Positions 32,726 to 42,901 of a DNA stretch of 64,000 bases are shown in pieces. Both the position numbers and the translations under genes were made by a program. The notes beneath the pieces were generated by a model that ran no database searches, had not been told where the DNA came from, and saw only the letters and a program-made list of their open reading frames with translations. This stretch comes from Brasilonema angustatum HA4187-MV1. Its GTDB lineage: Bacteria; Cyanobacteriota; Cyanobacteriia; Cyanobacteriales; Nostocaceae. Each line of letters starts with the position of its first letter. Position 1 is the first letter of the stretch. The stretch spans positions 186,001 to 250,000 of the forward strand of contig JAHHGV010000002.1 in NCBI GenBank assembly GCA_019359695.1, read 5' to 3'.

Positions 32726-33796
32726 CTAAGACTCTGCACGAAAAAAAGCTCTAGCGACATTACAGTCTTGTTGAATTTGTGTTTTTAGGGCTTCTAGAGA
32801 AGAAAATTTTTGTTCTGGTCGCAAAAATCTTTCTAGTTGCACCATCAGCTTTTTGCCATACAAATCACCAGACCAATCTAACAGATGGATTTCCACAGAT
32901 TGATACGTACCATTTACCGTTGGGCGATGACCTATATTCATCACACCTAAGTAAATATTCTCTGGATTGTCTGATGTTTCATCGTAGACGATAACACGAA
33001 CAGCATAGACACCGTGGCAGGGCAAAAACTTGTCTTTCGGTAATTGTAGGTTGGCTGTGGGAAAGCCAATAGTTCTGCCCAGTTGTTGACCTTTAATGAC
33101 AGTACCGATAAGAGTGTATGCACGTCCTAACAGTTGATTTGCGCTTTGAAGATCGCCGATGAGTAAAAGTTGCCGGATGAGTGAAGTGCTAATGCGAGTT
33201 TCCTCGGCCCAAGCAACACTGACACCACCCCTGTCTGTAGATCCATGACTTGCAGAGGTTTCTAGAGGAACGATACAAACAGGAATGCCGTACTGGGCGG
33301 CGATCAATTTCAAATCTAGCGCTGTACCACTGCGGTTGGAACCAAAGCAAAAATCTTGCCCAACGCTAATTTGGGCAGCTTGCAGTTGTTTCACCAGAAT
33401 CTTTTCTACAAACTGTTCAGCAGATAAGGTAGATAATTCTTTGTCGAAAGGCAGCAGGACGAGTTGTTCTACTCCCAGCAATTGTAACTGATGAATTTTT
33501 TCATCCAGTGGTGTTAACCAAGTACGAGGTTGCCCAGTAAAAAATTCTTGTGGATGAGGATTAAAGGTGACAACCGTCGAGTAAACGTGTGGAGTTTGAG
33601 AGGACGCAAACAGCGTTTCGGCAAAGTTCCCTACGTTTTCTGCCCTCTTGAAGGGCGGCAATATCGGTTGAATAACCTTCTGATGACCAAGGTGTACGCC
33701 GTCAAACTTGCCAAGAGCAACAAAAGTTGGAGTTCGAGCCAATTCGGTTGAAGAAGTTACCCACACAGAACACCCATTTTGAGACAAATTTAGCAC
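32726..33796 (-). CDS. ribF: RibF, bifunctional riboflavin kinase/FAD synthetase
   Basis: 356 aa. The adenylyltransferase domain opens with ALGKFDGVHLGHQKVI (about residues 26-41). The C-terminal flavokinase domain has IGFPTANLQLP near 243 and GVMNIGHRPTVNGTYQSVEIHLLDW (two parts, about 285-309). It makes FMN and then FAD from riboflavin. The N-terminal domain is somewhat longer than in E. coli RibF, with an insert around residues 45-70. It stands alone on the minus strand. Confidence 0.95.
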   Translation of the reverse strand: MLNLSQNGCSVWVTSSTELARTPTFVALGKFDGVHLGHQKVIQPILPPFKRAENVGNFAETLFASSQTPHVYSTVVTFNPHPQEFFTGQPRTWLTPLDEKIHQLQLLGVEQLVLLPFDKELSTLSAEQFVEKILVKQLQAAQISVGQDFCFGSNRSGTALDLKLIAAQYGIPVCIVPLETSASHGSTDRGGVSVAWAEETRISTSLIRQLLLIGDLQSANQLLGRAYTLIGTVIKGQQLGRTIGFPTANLQLPKDKFLPCHGVYAVRVIVYDETSDNPENIYLGVMNIGHRPTVNGTYQSVEIHLLDWSGDLYGKKLMVQLERFLRPEQKFSSLEALKTQIQQDCNVARAFFRAES

Positions 33797-34000
33797 GTCG
33801 ATTTTGGGATTTGAGGTTATATTAAGCTGTCAGCTAATACAGTTCTTAGAACCAAAGCCCTATGCCTTCCCGTAGGGTGGGGACGCTTGTGCAACTGTTC
33901 GTTGACACCTCCTCCGGCGAAAAGCTCCTCATTGTTCTGCACGAGTTGTGTGCTAGCGACTGATTGCTGAAAGCTCCTTATCACCAATCTAATCCAAAAT

Positions 34001-34921
34001 TTAAAGTTGCTCCGACTGCAATCTGTAAGTCGAAAATTTCCTAATGGGAAAAGATTCTGATAAAGGGACTGGTACGGGAACTTGAACTACCATTCCTTCA
34101 CGTGCCATGATAGCATTAGGAAATTTTTGTGCTGCTTCTTGTCCGACACGATCCAAAAACTCATCGTCATGGGATGGGTCGTGATGAAAAATGACCAGAG
34201 TTTTGACATTAGAGGATCTGGCGATCTTCACAGCTTCTTGCCATGTAGAATGTCCCCAACCAATTTTAGGCTGAATTGGGGAATTATACTCTTCATCAGT
34301 GTAGGTGCAATCGTAAATCAGAATGTCAGCGTTACGAGCTAAGCGCAGGGCGTTTTCATCTAGTCTGTCAGAATAATGTTCCGTATCAGTAATATAAGCT
34401 ACAGCGCCACCACGCCAGTTGACTCTGTACCCGACCGCTTCTCCCGGATGGTTGAGTGGAGCTGTTTCTATGATAATGTCATGAATGTGAATCGGTCGCC
34501 CGGATATAACGTCGTAGAAATCTAAATTTGCCTGCATAATCTGCAAGGGAACAGGAAAATTTGGGTGCAGCATTTGATCATTAAGACGCTGTTCTATGGT
34601 TGAACCATCGGGGGCGATCGCACCGTAAATATGAAAAGTATTTCCCTTGACAAATCCTGGGGAAAAGAAAGGGAAACCTTGCATATGATCCCAGTGCGAG
34701 TGGGTGAAAAAAACGTGTGCCTCTATCGGCATATTAGGCAACAAAGATTGCCCTAAAACGTGCAGTCCTGTGCCTCCATCAAAAATTAAACGTCTGCCAC
34801 CCACTTGCATCTCTACACAAGGGGTATTACCGCCATAACGAACGGTGTGTGGTCCCGGACAGGGGATACTGCCACGAACCCCCCAAAAATGCACGCTAAA
34901 TTGATTCTCTATCCTAGACAT
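34001..34921 (-). CDS. MBL-fold metallo-hydrolase
   Basis: 306 aa from ATG 34921; an upstream ATG at 34954 would add 11 residues. The metallo-beta-lactamase motif THSHWDHMQG is near residue 75, with VHFWGVRGSIPCPGP at the start, LNHPGEAVGYR and ITDTEH, and a final FHHDPSHDD. This pattern is found in RNase Z-like/phosphodiesterase-type hydrolases and cyanobacterial circadian input-associated proteins. The substrate is unknown. Two metal ions are expected. Confidence 0.83.
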   Translation of the reverse strand: MSRIENQFSVHFWGVRGSIPCPGPHTVRYGGNTPCVEMQVGGRRLIFDGGTGLHVLGQSLLPNMPIEAHVFFTHSHWDHMQGFPFFSPGFVKGNTFHIYGAIAPDGSTIEQRLNDQMLHPNFPVPLQIMQANLDFYDVISGRPIHIHDIIIETAPLNHPGEAVGYRVNWRGGAVAYITDTEHYSDRLDENALRLARNADILIYDCTYTDEEYNSPIQPKIGWGHSTWQEAVKIARSSNVKTLVIFHHDPSHDDEFLDRVGQEAAQKFPNAIMAREGMVVQVPVPVPLSESFPIRKFSTYRLQSEQL

Positions 34922-35203
34922 GGGTGTTGCTTGCTGGACCCAGCGGGCACTCAATACAAAAAATTGTTACTTATTTTGTTAAGTTTATTCTGTTTCACGA
35001 CTTTTAGTAGTAGTGGTATTTATTGGTAAAACAGCATACCTTGTTTCAGGTTACTTTTGTCTTTACTTATGAAAAACTTCAAGGCAGCAGTTTTGGAGTG
35101 CAAACGTTTGCGTATAACTTACTTTCAATGACACTCCGACTTTATAACCGATATTTTGCTCTCATGGATTTATCCATATACTTGCCTTGATAAAGAAAAG
35201 ACT

Positions 35204-36001
35204 TTACGGAAACTTAAAATTCCACTGAGATAATTGATTCAATCCATTTGCATAAGTAAGGTTGTATTGTAATGGAGTCATACTGATGTAGTTTTTACGG
35301 ATCATATGCACATCTATAGGTATATTTTCAGGAAGATTTAAACCTACTGGAGGTTCCACATCTTCTACAACTTCTCCCGTCAACCAATAGTAAGTTTTCC
35401 CACGCGGATCTAATCGTTTATCAAATACATCGATGTAACGCCGCACTCCCTGGCGCGTGACACTAACTCCTGCAATTTCTTCCCATTTAACAGCGGGGAT
35501 ATTGATGTTAAGTAACATCAACCCTGGTAGAGGGTTTTGCGCCAGTTGTCCTACAAAGATTTTGGCAAAGTCAGCAGCTGGTTGAAAGTCCTTATTTGTG
35601 TGACTGGTAAGACTGAGCGCCACACTGGAAATGCCTTCAATCAAACCTTCCATTGCTGCAGAGACAGTACCAGAGTAGAGAATTTCGGTTCCTAAATTAG
35701 CACCCTGATTAATGCCAGATAGAACTAAATCTGGTGGAGAATCTAACAAAGCCCACAGCGCCAATTTAACACAGTCTGAGGGAGTGCCATCACAAGCCCA
35801 AGCTTTGACAGCAGGATGAAAAATCGACTCAACCATTTCAGCGCGAATTGGTTGATGCATTGTTAATCCATGCCCAGTTGCGGAACGCTCTCGATCCGGG
35901 CAAACTACATTGATATCATGACCTGCTTGCGCTAAAGTGTTTGCTAGAGTACGAATACCTAGAGCAGAAATACCATCATCGTTGCTAATCAGTATTTTCA
36001 T
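35204..36001 (-). CDS. surE: SurE, 5'/3'-nucleotidase
   Basis: 265 aa. Begins [19 protein letters not shown] with the NDDG metal-binding motif, then [32 protein letters not shown] and [22 protein letters not shown] (two parts). This is a stationary-phase survival nucleotidase that dephosphorylates nucleoside monophosphates. Length is normal. The next upstream sequence is a large GC-rich structured intergenic block. Confidence 0.95.
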   Translation of the reverse strand: MKILISNDDGISALGIRTLANTLAQAGHDINVVCPDRERSATGHGLTMHQPIRAEMVESIFHPAVKAWACDGTPSDCVKLALWALLDSPPDLVLSGINQGANLGTEILYSGTVSAAMEGLIEGISSVALSLTSHTNKDFQPAADFAKIFVGQLAQNPLPGLMLLNINIPAVKWEEIAGVSVTRQGVRRYIDVFDKRLDPRGKTYYWLTGEVVEDVEPPVGLNLPENIPIDVHMIRKNYISMTPLQYNLTYANGLNQLSQWNFKFP

Positions 36002-36724
36002 AATTAAGAATTTTCAAAAACTTTTTCCACATTCCAAAAAACCTACCCTTGAAAGCGGGAAGCCCTCCGGGGATGACCTGAGCCCTGCGGGCAGGACGGC
36101 CCCATACCGAACGGTCACGCTGCGATAGCCGAATGGCCTGGCGGAGCGCCGCCATAGGGAGCCAGCAGATGCCGTGAGAGCGGAAAGCCGTCATTCACAC
36201 TGTGGTCTCACCGCAACGCACTGGCTCACGCCACATGCCTCAACGCGCTTAACCCGCGCACGGTGAGACAGCGCGAATGACGGCTCTCCCGACCTAGGCG
36301 ACTGCGGAGGGAGACCCTACCAAGAGCGCTGGACTCACCACCGTAAGGCGTGGCCGTTCCCACTAGGGCAGTGGCTCCCCTTATACCCTTACATTCTGCC
36401 CTATGGCACAAAGTGCCATAGGGCATTGACCTCACTCCCCATTTTCTCTGGGATGCCTTTTTGAGGGTAACCCGTCCAAGGAGCTTATACGCTAACTTAC
36501 TCAGCATTTGTCAAAATAGATGACGGTGGCCACTCTAAATCTAAAGGATGAAGAATGAAATATTCCGTACTTCATTCATAGTTTATACAATCCTATAAGA
36601 AGTCGTCCGCAAGGTGTTACCTAGTTCATAGTTCATATTCCAGGTAACCGGTTTTTGCAGCCGAATTCAATTGTTGCAAGATATGGGGATAACTACCCAA
36701 TTGAGCATCTGGGAAGAGTGCACA
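36002..36724. repeat. GC-rich structured intergenic block before grpE
   Basis: No gene is convincing here. A nested inverted repeat spans 36187-36284: GCCGTCATTC (36187-36196) pairs with GAATGACGGC (36275-36284), and inside it GTCTCACCG (36205-36213) pairs with CGGTGAGAC (36261-36269). A perfect 13-bp hairpin TGCCCTATGGCAC/GTGCCATAGGGCA with a three-base loop lies at 36397-36425. The block also has dispersed GCGCTGGACTCAC and CCCTCCGGGG repeats. The last 150 bp are AT-rich and presumably carry the grpE promoter. Confidence 0.65.
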
Positions 36725-37474
36725 ATGATAGACGAAGATAAACAGCAAAACAACACAAACCAGCAATCAGGTGAAGAAAGCGAGGAAAAGCAAGCAATGA
36801 CAAGCGACTCTACAGCCGACATCAATCCCAACGTAACCCAAAGCGAGACTGAGCCAGTGGCAAGGCAAATCAACGTCTCTGAAGATACAGCAACACAGAG
36901 TCAAGACAATAGCGTTGCTGCAAAAGTTGAGGGCGCAAGTACTGACTTTACAGCCAAAGAAGCTGCACTTCATCAACAAATTGAGTCTCTAAAAGCGCAG
37001 CTAGAAGAGCGCAGCACTCAATATATGCGGATTGTGGCTGATTTTGAGAATTACCGCAAACGGAATCAAAAAGAGAAAGAAGATTTGGAGCAGCAGATAA
37101 AACGGAACACGATTACTGAATTACTACCAATCGTTGATAATTTTGAACGAGCAAGAGCGCAAATTAAACCCCAAAATGATGGGGAGATGACGATTCACAA
37201 AAGTTACCAAGGTGTTTACAAGTTATTAGTAGATTCCTTAAAGCGCTTGGGTGTCTCACCAATGCGTCCAGAAACTCAACCATTCGATCCCAACTTGCAC
37301 GAAGCAGTATTGCGGGAACCTACGGATGAATATCCTGAAGGAACAGTGTTAGAAGAGTTAGTACGCGGATATTACTTGGGCGATCGCGTGCTGCGCCATG
37401 CAATGGTGAAGGTGGCTGCTCCAAAGGAAGATGCACCTTCGAGTGCGGAAAACTCAGTTGAGTCTAGCCAATAG
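36725..37474 (+). CDS. grpE: GrpE, nucleotide exchange factor for DnaK
   Basis: 249 aa from ATG 36725, preceded by GGAAG; a TTG at 36671 would add 18 residues. An acidic low-complexity N-terminus (about 80 residues) precedes the long dimerisation helix ([21 protein letters not shown] in parts) and the conserved core [25 protein letters not shown] and the beta domain with FDPNLHEAV. It releases ADP from DnaK. It heads a grpE-dnaK-dnaJ heat-shock cluster. Confidence 0.95.
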   Translation: MIDEDKQQNNTNQQSGEESEEKQAMTSDSTADINPNVTQSETEPVARQINVSEDTATQSQDNSVAAKVEGASTDFTAKEAALHQQIESLKAQLEERSTQYMRIVADFENYRKRNQKEKEDLEQQIKRNTITELLPIVDNFERARAQIKPQNDGEMTIHKSYQGVYKLLVDSLKRLGVSPMRPETQPFDPNLHEAVLREPTDEYPEGTVLEELVRGYYLGDRVLRHAMVKVAAPKEDAPSSAENSVESSQ

Positions 37475-37580
37475 CTAACGTGTATTCGCTCGCCTTACTG
37501 ATCAAAAGTCCCTGGGAAACTGGGGCGAGCAATCTCACCACACCCGACAGATAGTCACGGAAACATCACGCCCAAAGTTT

Positions 37581-37631
37581 AGCAATCTTTACCCGGTGTT
37601 CGTGTATCGCGAACACCGGGTAAAGATTGCT
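37581..37631. promoter_or_regulatory. Perfect 22-bp stem-loop between grpE and dnaK
   Basis: 37581-37602 (AGCAATCTTTACCCGGTG and four more bases) is exactly complementary to 37610-37631, with a seven-base loop. It ends 42 bp before the dnaK ATG. It is not a CIRCE element. There is no T-run after the stem (CAAAACTTCC follows), so a simple terminator is unlikely; an mRNA processing, attenuation or thermosensor hairpin, or a small inserted palindrome, are options. Confidence 0.75.
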
Positions 37632-37673
37632 CAAAACTTCCGGTCAAAATACTGGTGTCAAAAACTGATATTT

Positions 37674-39632
37674 ATGTCAAAAGTTATTGGGATCGATTTA
37701 GGCACTACCAACAGTTGTGTCGCGGTTCTCGAAGGTGGTCAACCAATTGTCATTACGAATTCAGAGGGTGAACGAACGACTCCTAGTATTGTAGGATTCG
37801 GTAAGGATGGTGAACGCTTGGTCGGTCAACTGGCAAAACGTCAAGCGGTCACGAATGCGGAAAACACTATTCTCAGTATTAAGCGATTTATCGGTCGTCG
37901 TTGGGCCGATACTGCAGGTGAACGCTCGCGCGTTTCTTACACTTGTGTCAAAGGTCGAGACGATACTGTTGATGTCCTTCTTCACGGACATCATTACACA
38001 CCACAAGAAATCTCCGCTATGATCCTGCAAAAACTGAAACAGGATGCGGAAAACTTTTTAGGTGAACCTGTCCAAAAGGCAGTGATCACAGTACCAGCAT
38101 ATTTTACAGATGCTCAAAGACAAGCTACCAAAGACGCTGGTACAATTGCCGGACTAGAAGTTTTGCGGATTATTAATGAACCAACTGCTGCTGCCTTAGC
38201 CTTTGGGTTGAATAAGCAAGACCAAGAGCAGCTCATCCTAGTATTTGACTTAGGAGGCGGTACCTTCGATGTTTCCATTCTACAATTGGGGGATGGAGTC
38301 TTTGAAGTCAAGGCGACTTGTGGCAACAACCACCTCGGTGGGGATGATTTTGATAACTGTATTGTTCTGTGGATGATCACACGCTTCCAGGAAGAAGAGA
38401 AAGTTGACCTTTCTGGGGACAAGATGGCTTTGCAACGTTTGCGGGAAGCAGCGGAAAAAGCAAAAACTGAACTTTCCAGTAGAATCAGCACTTCAATTAA
38501 TTTGCCTTTTATCACTGCTGATGAAACAGGAGCGAAGCATTTGCAAATGGAACTCACCCGCGCCAAATTTGATGAGTTAACGGCACATTTGGTTGAAGCG
38601 ACTATCGAACCGATTACTCAGGCGCTCAAAGATGCACAACTCAAACCACAAGACATTGATCAGATGATCTTAGTAGGCGGTTCCACTCGCATTCGAGCTG
38701 TTCAAAATGCCTTAAGCAAATTTTTTGATGGCAAAACTCCAGATCGCTCTATCAACCCCGACGAAGCAGTTGCACTAGGAGCAGCTATTCAAGCTGGAGT
38801 GCTGGGTGGTGAAGTTGATAATTTGCTTTTGTTAGATGTGACGCCCTTGTCTGTGGGGATTGAAACTTTGGGAGAAGTGTTCACCAAAATCATTGAACGC
38901 AACACCACAATTCCAACTACCCAGTCCCAAATTTTTTCCACAGCAGTTGATGGGCAAACTGGAGTGGAAATTCACGTCCTTCAAGGTGAACGGGCAATGG
39001 CGCGGGATAACAAGAGTTTGGGCAAATTTCTCCTTCCAGGAATTGCGATCGCTAAGCGTGGTGTACCGCAAATTGAAGTCTCTTTTGAAATTGATGTTAA
39101 TGGCATCCTCAAAGTTGCAGCACAAGACAAAGCCACTCTTCGAGAACAAAGTATTCTCATTACCAATACAGGTGGCTTAAGTGCCAACGAAGTTGAAAGC
39201 ATGCGACAACAAGCCGAAATGTTTGCTGAAGATGACAAAAAACGTATGCAACTGGTTGAGTTGAAAAATCAAGCAGATAATCTACTGTATAGTTACGAAT
39301 CTACCTTAAAGTATAATGGTGATATATTTAACGACCAGATGAAAGCCTTGGTCATTGAAAAAGTCATACAGTTACGAGCAGCAATGGCAGATGAAGCAAT
39401 CTCTGTAGCTGAATTTCAACAAGACTTGGATAACTTCCAGCAAACTTTGTTTGACATTGGATCCCAAGTGTATAATTCCGTTAATAGCCAAACTAATACA
39501 ATAGCCGCAGCTTGCGATCATCCATTGACTTTAGAATCAGCAGCACCCTCTAGTGGAACGTCAACACCACCATTTGACTTTGATTTGAAAGATGAGAGCA
39601 TGATGCAGGTTGGTTACGAGACAATAGACTAG
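37674..39632 (+). CDS. dnaK: DnaK, Hsp70 chaperone
   Basis: 652 aa from ATG 37674 ([18 protein letters not shown]); an upstream start within the hairpin is rejected. Nucleotide-binding motifs: [17 protein letters not shown] near 197-213 and [13 protein letters not shown] near 341. The substrate-binding domain starts around 390 ([17 protein letters not shown]). The C-terminal lid ends [18 protein letters not shown], which lacks the acidic EEVD-like or DAEF-type tail seen in many DnaKs; cyanobacteria have several DnaK paralogues with different tails. Downstream, 540 bp separate it from dnaJ. Confidence 0.95.
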   Translation: MSKVIGIDLGTTNSCVAVLEGGQPIVITNSEGERTTPSIVGFGKDGERLVGQLAKRQAVTNAENTILSIKRFIGRRWADTAGERSRVSYTCVKGRDDTVDVLLHGHHYTPQEISAMILQKLKQDAENFLGEPVQKAVITVPAYFTDAQRQATKDAGTIAGLEVLRIINEPTAAALAFGLNKQDQEQLILVFDLGGGTFDVSILQLGDGVFEVKATCGNNHLGGDDFDNCIVLWMITRFQEEEKVDLSGDKMALQRLREAAEKAKTELSSRISTSINLPFITADETGAKHLQMELTRAKFDELTAHLVEATIEPITQALKDAQLKPQDIDQMILVGGSTRIRAVQNALSKFFDGKTPDRSINPDEAVALGAAIQAGVLGGEVDNLLLLDVTPLSVGIETLGEVFTKIIERNTTIPTTQSQIFSTAVDGQTGVEIHVLQGERAMARDNKSLGKFLLPGIAIAKRGVPQIEVSFEIDVNGILKVAAQDKATLREQSILITNTGGLSANEVESMRQQAEMFAEDDKKRMQLVELKNQADNLLYSYESTLKYNGDIFNDQMKALVIEKVIQLRAAMADEAISVAEFQQDLDNFQQTLFDIGSQVYNSVNSQTNTIAAACDHPLTLESAAPSSGTSTPPFDFDLKDESMMQVGYETID

Positions 39633-40174
39633 AGAATTGCCAAGAGCTTGGGTTGTGTCCAAAAATGACGGATTCTAGATTCTCACTCCTCTACAATTTG
39701 AATCATAGAATCTCTGAAATTGGTTTTAATGGTTGCCCTACATCCCTATATTTCTGTAAGACCCAACCTTGAATGAACGGTTTTCCACACTTTTTAGTGC
39801 GGTTAGCTCGTCTGTAAAGTGAGCGGAGTTTTTGCAATCTACGTAGCACAATTGTAAAAGAGACAGCTTCAGGCTATTGCTTTTGTCGTTTACCATGAGG
39901 AAAGCACTTGTTGCTGCTGTCAGTAGTGAGTAAAAATTTTTCTGGTCTTAACTTAAGTCTTTGATTTCAAAACTAATTCCAGATTTTTTTGACTCAGTGC
40001 TCGACATTCATAACTGTTATGGTGATTTTTGTATAAAGGAAAAGGTAAAATTTTAGTATTAATAAAACTTAACTATTGCCTTCTGCCTTCTTGAACTTCG
40101 GAGCGGCGGAACTCGTCGTTAAAAGTTCTCTTTGCATAGCCCGCTTTCTACCTTTTAACTTTCACCTTTGCTCT
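39633..40174. other. dnaK-dnaJ intergenic region
   Basis: No gene or clear hairpin is seen in these 542 bp. The final part, AT-rich TAAAACTTAACTATTGCC near 40063, may hold the dnaJ promoter. An open frame runs into dnaJ from 40076 but has no family support. Confidence 0.5.
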
Positions 40175-41308
40175 ATGGCTCGCGATTATTATGAAATTCT
40201 AGGTGTCTCTCGTGACGCCGACAAAGAAGAAATCAAACATGCTTACCGCCGCCAAGCCCGGAAGTATCACCCAGATGTGAACAAAGAACCGGGAGCGGAA
40301 GATCGCTTCAAAGAAATTAACCGTGCTTATGAAGTTCTTTCTGAGCCGGAAACCCGCGCACGTTATGACCGCTTTGGTGAAGCTGGTGTGAATGCTGGGG
40401 CTGGTGTAGGCTTCCAAGATATGGGTGACATGGGTGGGTTTGCTGATATCTTTGAAAGCATTTTCTCAGGCTTTGCTGGTAGTGCGGGTGGTACAACCCA
40501 AAGACGGCGCAGCGGACCAGTGCGAGGCGATGATCTGCGGCTAGATCTAAAGCTAGACTTTCGGGAAGCAGTCTTTGGCGGTGAAAAGGAAATTCGCATT
40601 TCTCATCTAGAAACTTGTGAGATTTGTAGCGGATCTGGTGCTAAACCAGGAACTCGCCCTCGCGCTTGTTCGACTTGTACCGGAACAGGTCAAGTACGTC
40701 GTGTCACCAGAACGCCCTTTGGTAGCTTCACCCAAGTTTCGACTTGTCCTACCTGTAATGGTACGGGGATGGTCATTGAAGACAAATGTGATGCTTGCGA
40801 CGGCAAGGGTGCCAAACAAGTTACGAAGAAACTAAAAATATCCATTCCACCAGGAGTTGACAACGGTACACGCTTGCGGATTTCTGCAGAAGGTGATGCG
40901 GGTCAACGCAGTGGTCCTCCTGGAGATTTATACGTGTATCTGTTTATCAATGAGGACGAGGAATTCCATCGGGATGGGATCAATATTCTCTCGGAACTCA
41001 AAATTAGCTACCTTCAAGCAATTTTGGGATGTCGCTTGGAGGTCAATACTGTAGATGGACCACAGGAATTGTTGATTCCACCCGGAACTCAGCCAAATAC
41101 TGTGATGACGCTGGAAAATCGTGGAGTCCCGCGCTTGGGTAATCCCGTCAGTCGTGGTGACCACATGATTACGGTGTTAATTGATATTCCGAATAAGTTG
41201 ACAACAGAAGAACGTGAACTCTTGGAGAAGCTCGCTAAAATAAAAGGAGATCGCACTGGTAAAGGCGGCCTAGAAGGATTTTTGGGAAATTTCTTTCACC
41301 AACGATGA
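40175..41308 (+). CDS. dnaJ: DnaJ, Hsp40 co-chaperone
   Basis: 377 aa from ATG 40175 ([20 protein letters not shown]). The J domain has HPD ([10 protein letters not shown]), followed by a Gly/Phe-rich linker and four zinc-binding repeats: [30 protein letters not shown] and [11 protein letters not shown]-terminal substrate-binding domains follow. It stimulates DnaK ATPase and delivers substrates. The stop overlaps the next start as ATGA, linking dnaJ translation to the TusA-like gene. Confidence 0.96.
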   Translation: MARDYYEILGVSRDADKEEIKHAYRRQARKYHPDVNKEPGAEDRFKEINRAYEVLSEPETRARYDRFGEAGVNAGAGVGFQDMGDMGGFADIFESIFSGFAGSAGGTTQRRRSGPVRGDDLRLDLKLDFREAVFGGEKEIRISHLETCEICSGSGAKPGTRPRACSTCTGTGQVRRVTRTPFGSFTQVSTCPTCNGTGMVIEDKCDACDGKGAKQVTKKLKISIPPGVDNGTRLRISAEGDAGQRSGPPGDLYVYLFINEDEEFHRDGINILSELKISYLQAILGCRLEVNTVDGPQELLIPPGTQPNTVMTLENRGVPRLGNPVSRGDHMITVLIDIPNKLTTEERELLEKLAKIKGDRTGKGGLEGFLGNFFHQR

Positions 41309-41562
41309 GTGTATCTTCCCTTTCAACTCCTAATGCTCAACTCGATTTGCGTGGCACCCCTTGCCCGATAAATTTTGTACGGACGAAACTCCGTCTGGAG
41401 CAAATGAATCCAGGAGAGTTACTAGAAGTCTGGCTAGATTCAGGGGAACCGATAGAGCAGGTTCCTGATAGTTTGACAATGGCAGGATATAAGGTAGAAA
41501 AAATTACAGACTGTGTTAGTTATTTCTCCCTACTAGTCCGCCGCCCTGTTACTGTCTCATGA
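41305..41562 (+). CDS. TusA-family sulfurtransferase-like protein
   Basis: 85 aa. The [17 protein letters not shown] segment carries the CP motif of the TusA/SirA family, whose Cys (Cys20) accepts sulfur as persulfide in tRNA thiolation or cofactor synthesis. It overlaps dnaJ and rsgA by 4 bp each, so all three are probably translated together. Its linkage to chaperone and ribosome maturation genes is common in cyanobacteria, but the function here is unproven. Confidence 0.87.
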   Translation: MSVSSLSTPNAQLDLRGTPCPINFVRTKLRLEQMNPGELLEVWLDSGEPIEQVPDSLTMAGYKVEKITDCVSYFSLLVRRPVTVS

Positions 41563-42647
41563 GAGGGGAAGCCTTAGAAGCGACTGATAAGTTACTAGGG
41601 ACAGTTCTAGCCGTGCAAGCTAATTTTTACCGAGTGCAGTTAGATATAGGGATGAGACAGATGAGTGAGCAAAGTTCTCCTCATCCCCCCATGCTCTTAT
41701 GCACTCGCAGAACACGGTTGAAAAAAATCGGGCAACAGGTGATGGTGGGCGATCGCGTAGTCGTAGAAGAACCAGATTGGGCTGGTGGACGAGGGGCGAT
41801 CGCTCAAGTATTACCTCGTGAAAGTGAATTGGATCGTCCAGCGATCGCCAATGTTAACCAAATCTTGCTACTATTTGCTGTTGCAGATCCACCTTTAGAA
41901 CCTTTCCAACTCAGTCGCTTTTTGGTAAAGGCTGAGTCAACAGATATAGATGTAGTTTTATGCTTAAATAAGAGCGATTTAATCTCAAAAGAACAGCAAG
42001 TAGAAATTACTCAGCAGTTGGGAGGTTGGGGCTACCAACCAATATTTATTAGTGTTAATCAAAGTATTCATATTGACCAAGTAGCTAGTAAGCTTAAAGA
42101 CAAGATAACGGTGATTGCTGGACCTTCTGGAGTTGGTAAGTCCAGCCTGATCAATACACTGATTCCCAATGCTAACTTACGAGTGGGAGAGGTTTCTGGT
42201 AAACTGGCACGAGGTCGGCATACCACTCGTCACGTGGAATTATTTGAATTACCAAGTGGTGGTTTATTAGCAGATACTCCCGGTTTTAATCAACCTGACT
42301 TTGATTGTGTCCCAGAAGAATTAGTTAGTTATTTCCCAGAAGCAAGACAAAGATTAGCAGTTGATAGCTGTCGTTTTGGTGATTGTCTGCATCGAGACGA
42401 ACCGGGGTGTATTGTCAGTGGAGATTGGGAACGATATCAACATTACTTAGACTTTTTAGAGGAAGTTATTAAGCGCCAAACTCATCTTAACCAACAAGCA
42501 GATCCTGAATCTACTGTCAAGGTAAAAACTAAAAGTAAGGGAAAGACTGAATACGAACCAAAACTGGAAAGTAAAAAATATCGCCGGACTTCACGCAGGA
42601 CGCAGTTGCAGGAGTTACAGCAGTTATATCAAGATGAAGAATCATAG
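41559..42647 (+). CDS. rsgA: RsgA, ribosome small-subunit-dependent GTPase
   Basis: 362 aa. An N-terminal OB-fold (residues about 8-90), then a circularly permuted GTPase: NKSD near 140 precedes the P-loop GPSGVGKSSLIN near 189 and DTPGFNQPDF near 246. A C-terminal zinc-binding cluster is visible as DSCRFGDCLHRDEPGC (Cys at about 269-288). It checks late 30S assembly. The lysine-rich last 40 residues are an extension seen in cyanobacterial forms. Translationally coupled to the TusA-like gene. Confidence 0.95.
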   Translation: MRGEALEATDKLLGTVLAVQANFYRVQLDIGMRQMSEQSSPHPPMLLCTRRTRLKKIGQQVMVGDRVVVEEPDWAGGRGAIAQVLPRESELDRPAIANVNQILLLFAVADPPLEPFQLSRFLVKAESTDIDVVLCLNKSDLISKEQQVEITQQLGGWGYQPIFISVNQSIHIDQVASKLKDKITVIAGPSGVGKSSLINTLIPNANLRVGEVSGKLARGRHTTRHVELFELPSGGLLADTPGFNQPDFDCVPEELVSYFPEARQRLAVDSCRFGDCLHRDEPGCIVSGDWERYQHYLDFLEEVIKRQTHLNQQADPESTVKVKTKSKGKTEYEPKLESKKYRRTSRRTQLQELQQLYQDEES

Positions 42648-42901
42648 GGCATGAGCAATTACCATAAGTAAAAACGACAAAAACAATAATACGCTTGCGA
42701 ACCGCCGGAATTAACCCAGAGCAAATTGCTTAAAGATAAAATTTTCCTATCATAAGAAAAAGAAATCTTCGGTGTGAACTGATATCCATGTTGAAGAGTT
42801 GACTCAAAACTGTAACGATCCCCATAAAGTTTTAAAATATTCTTAACATCTACCAAATCCCAACCTTCAATCTAAATAAGTACCACTCCGGAACTATAAT
42901 T

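Noticed and set aside
36226-36507. 93-codon minus-strand open frame in the GC-rich block
   Set aside because: It crosses inverted repeats and has no recognisable protein features.
37581-37631. Palindrome before dnaK as a CIRCE/HrcA site
   Set aside because: It does not contain TTAGCACTC-N9-GAGTGCTAA, and its stem is much longer.
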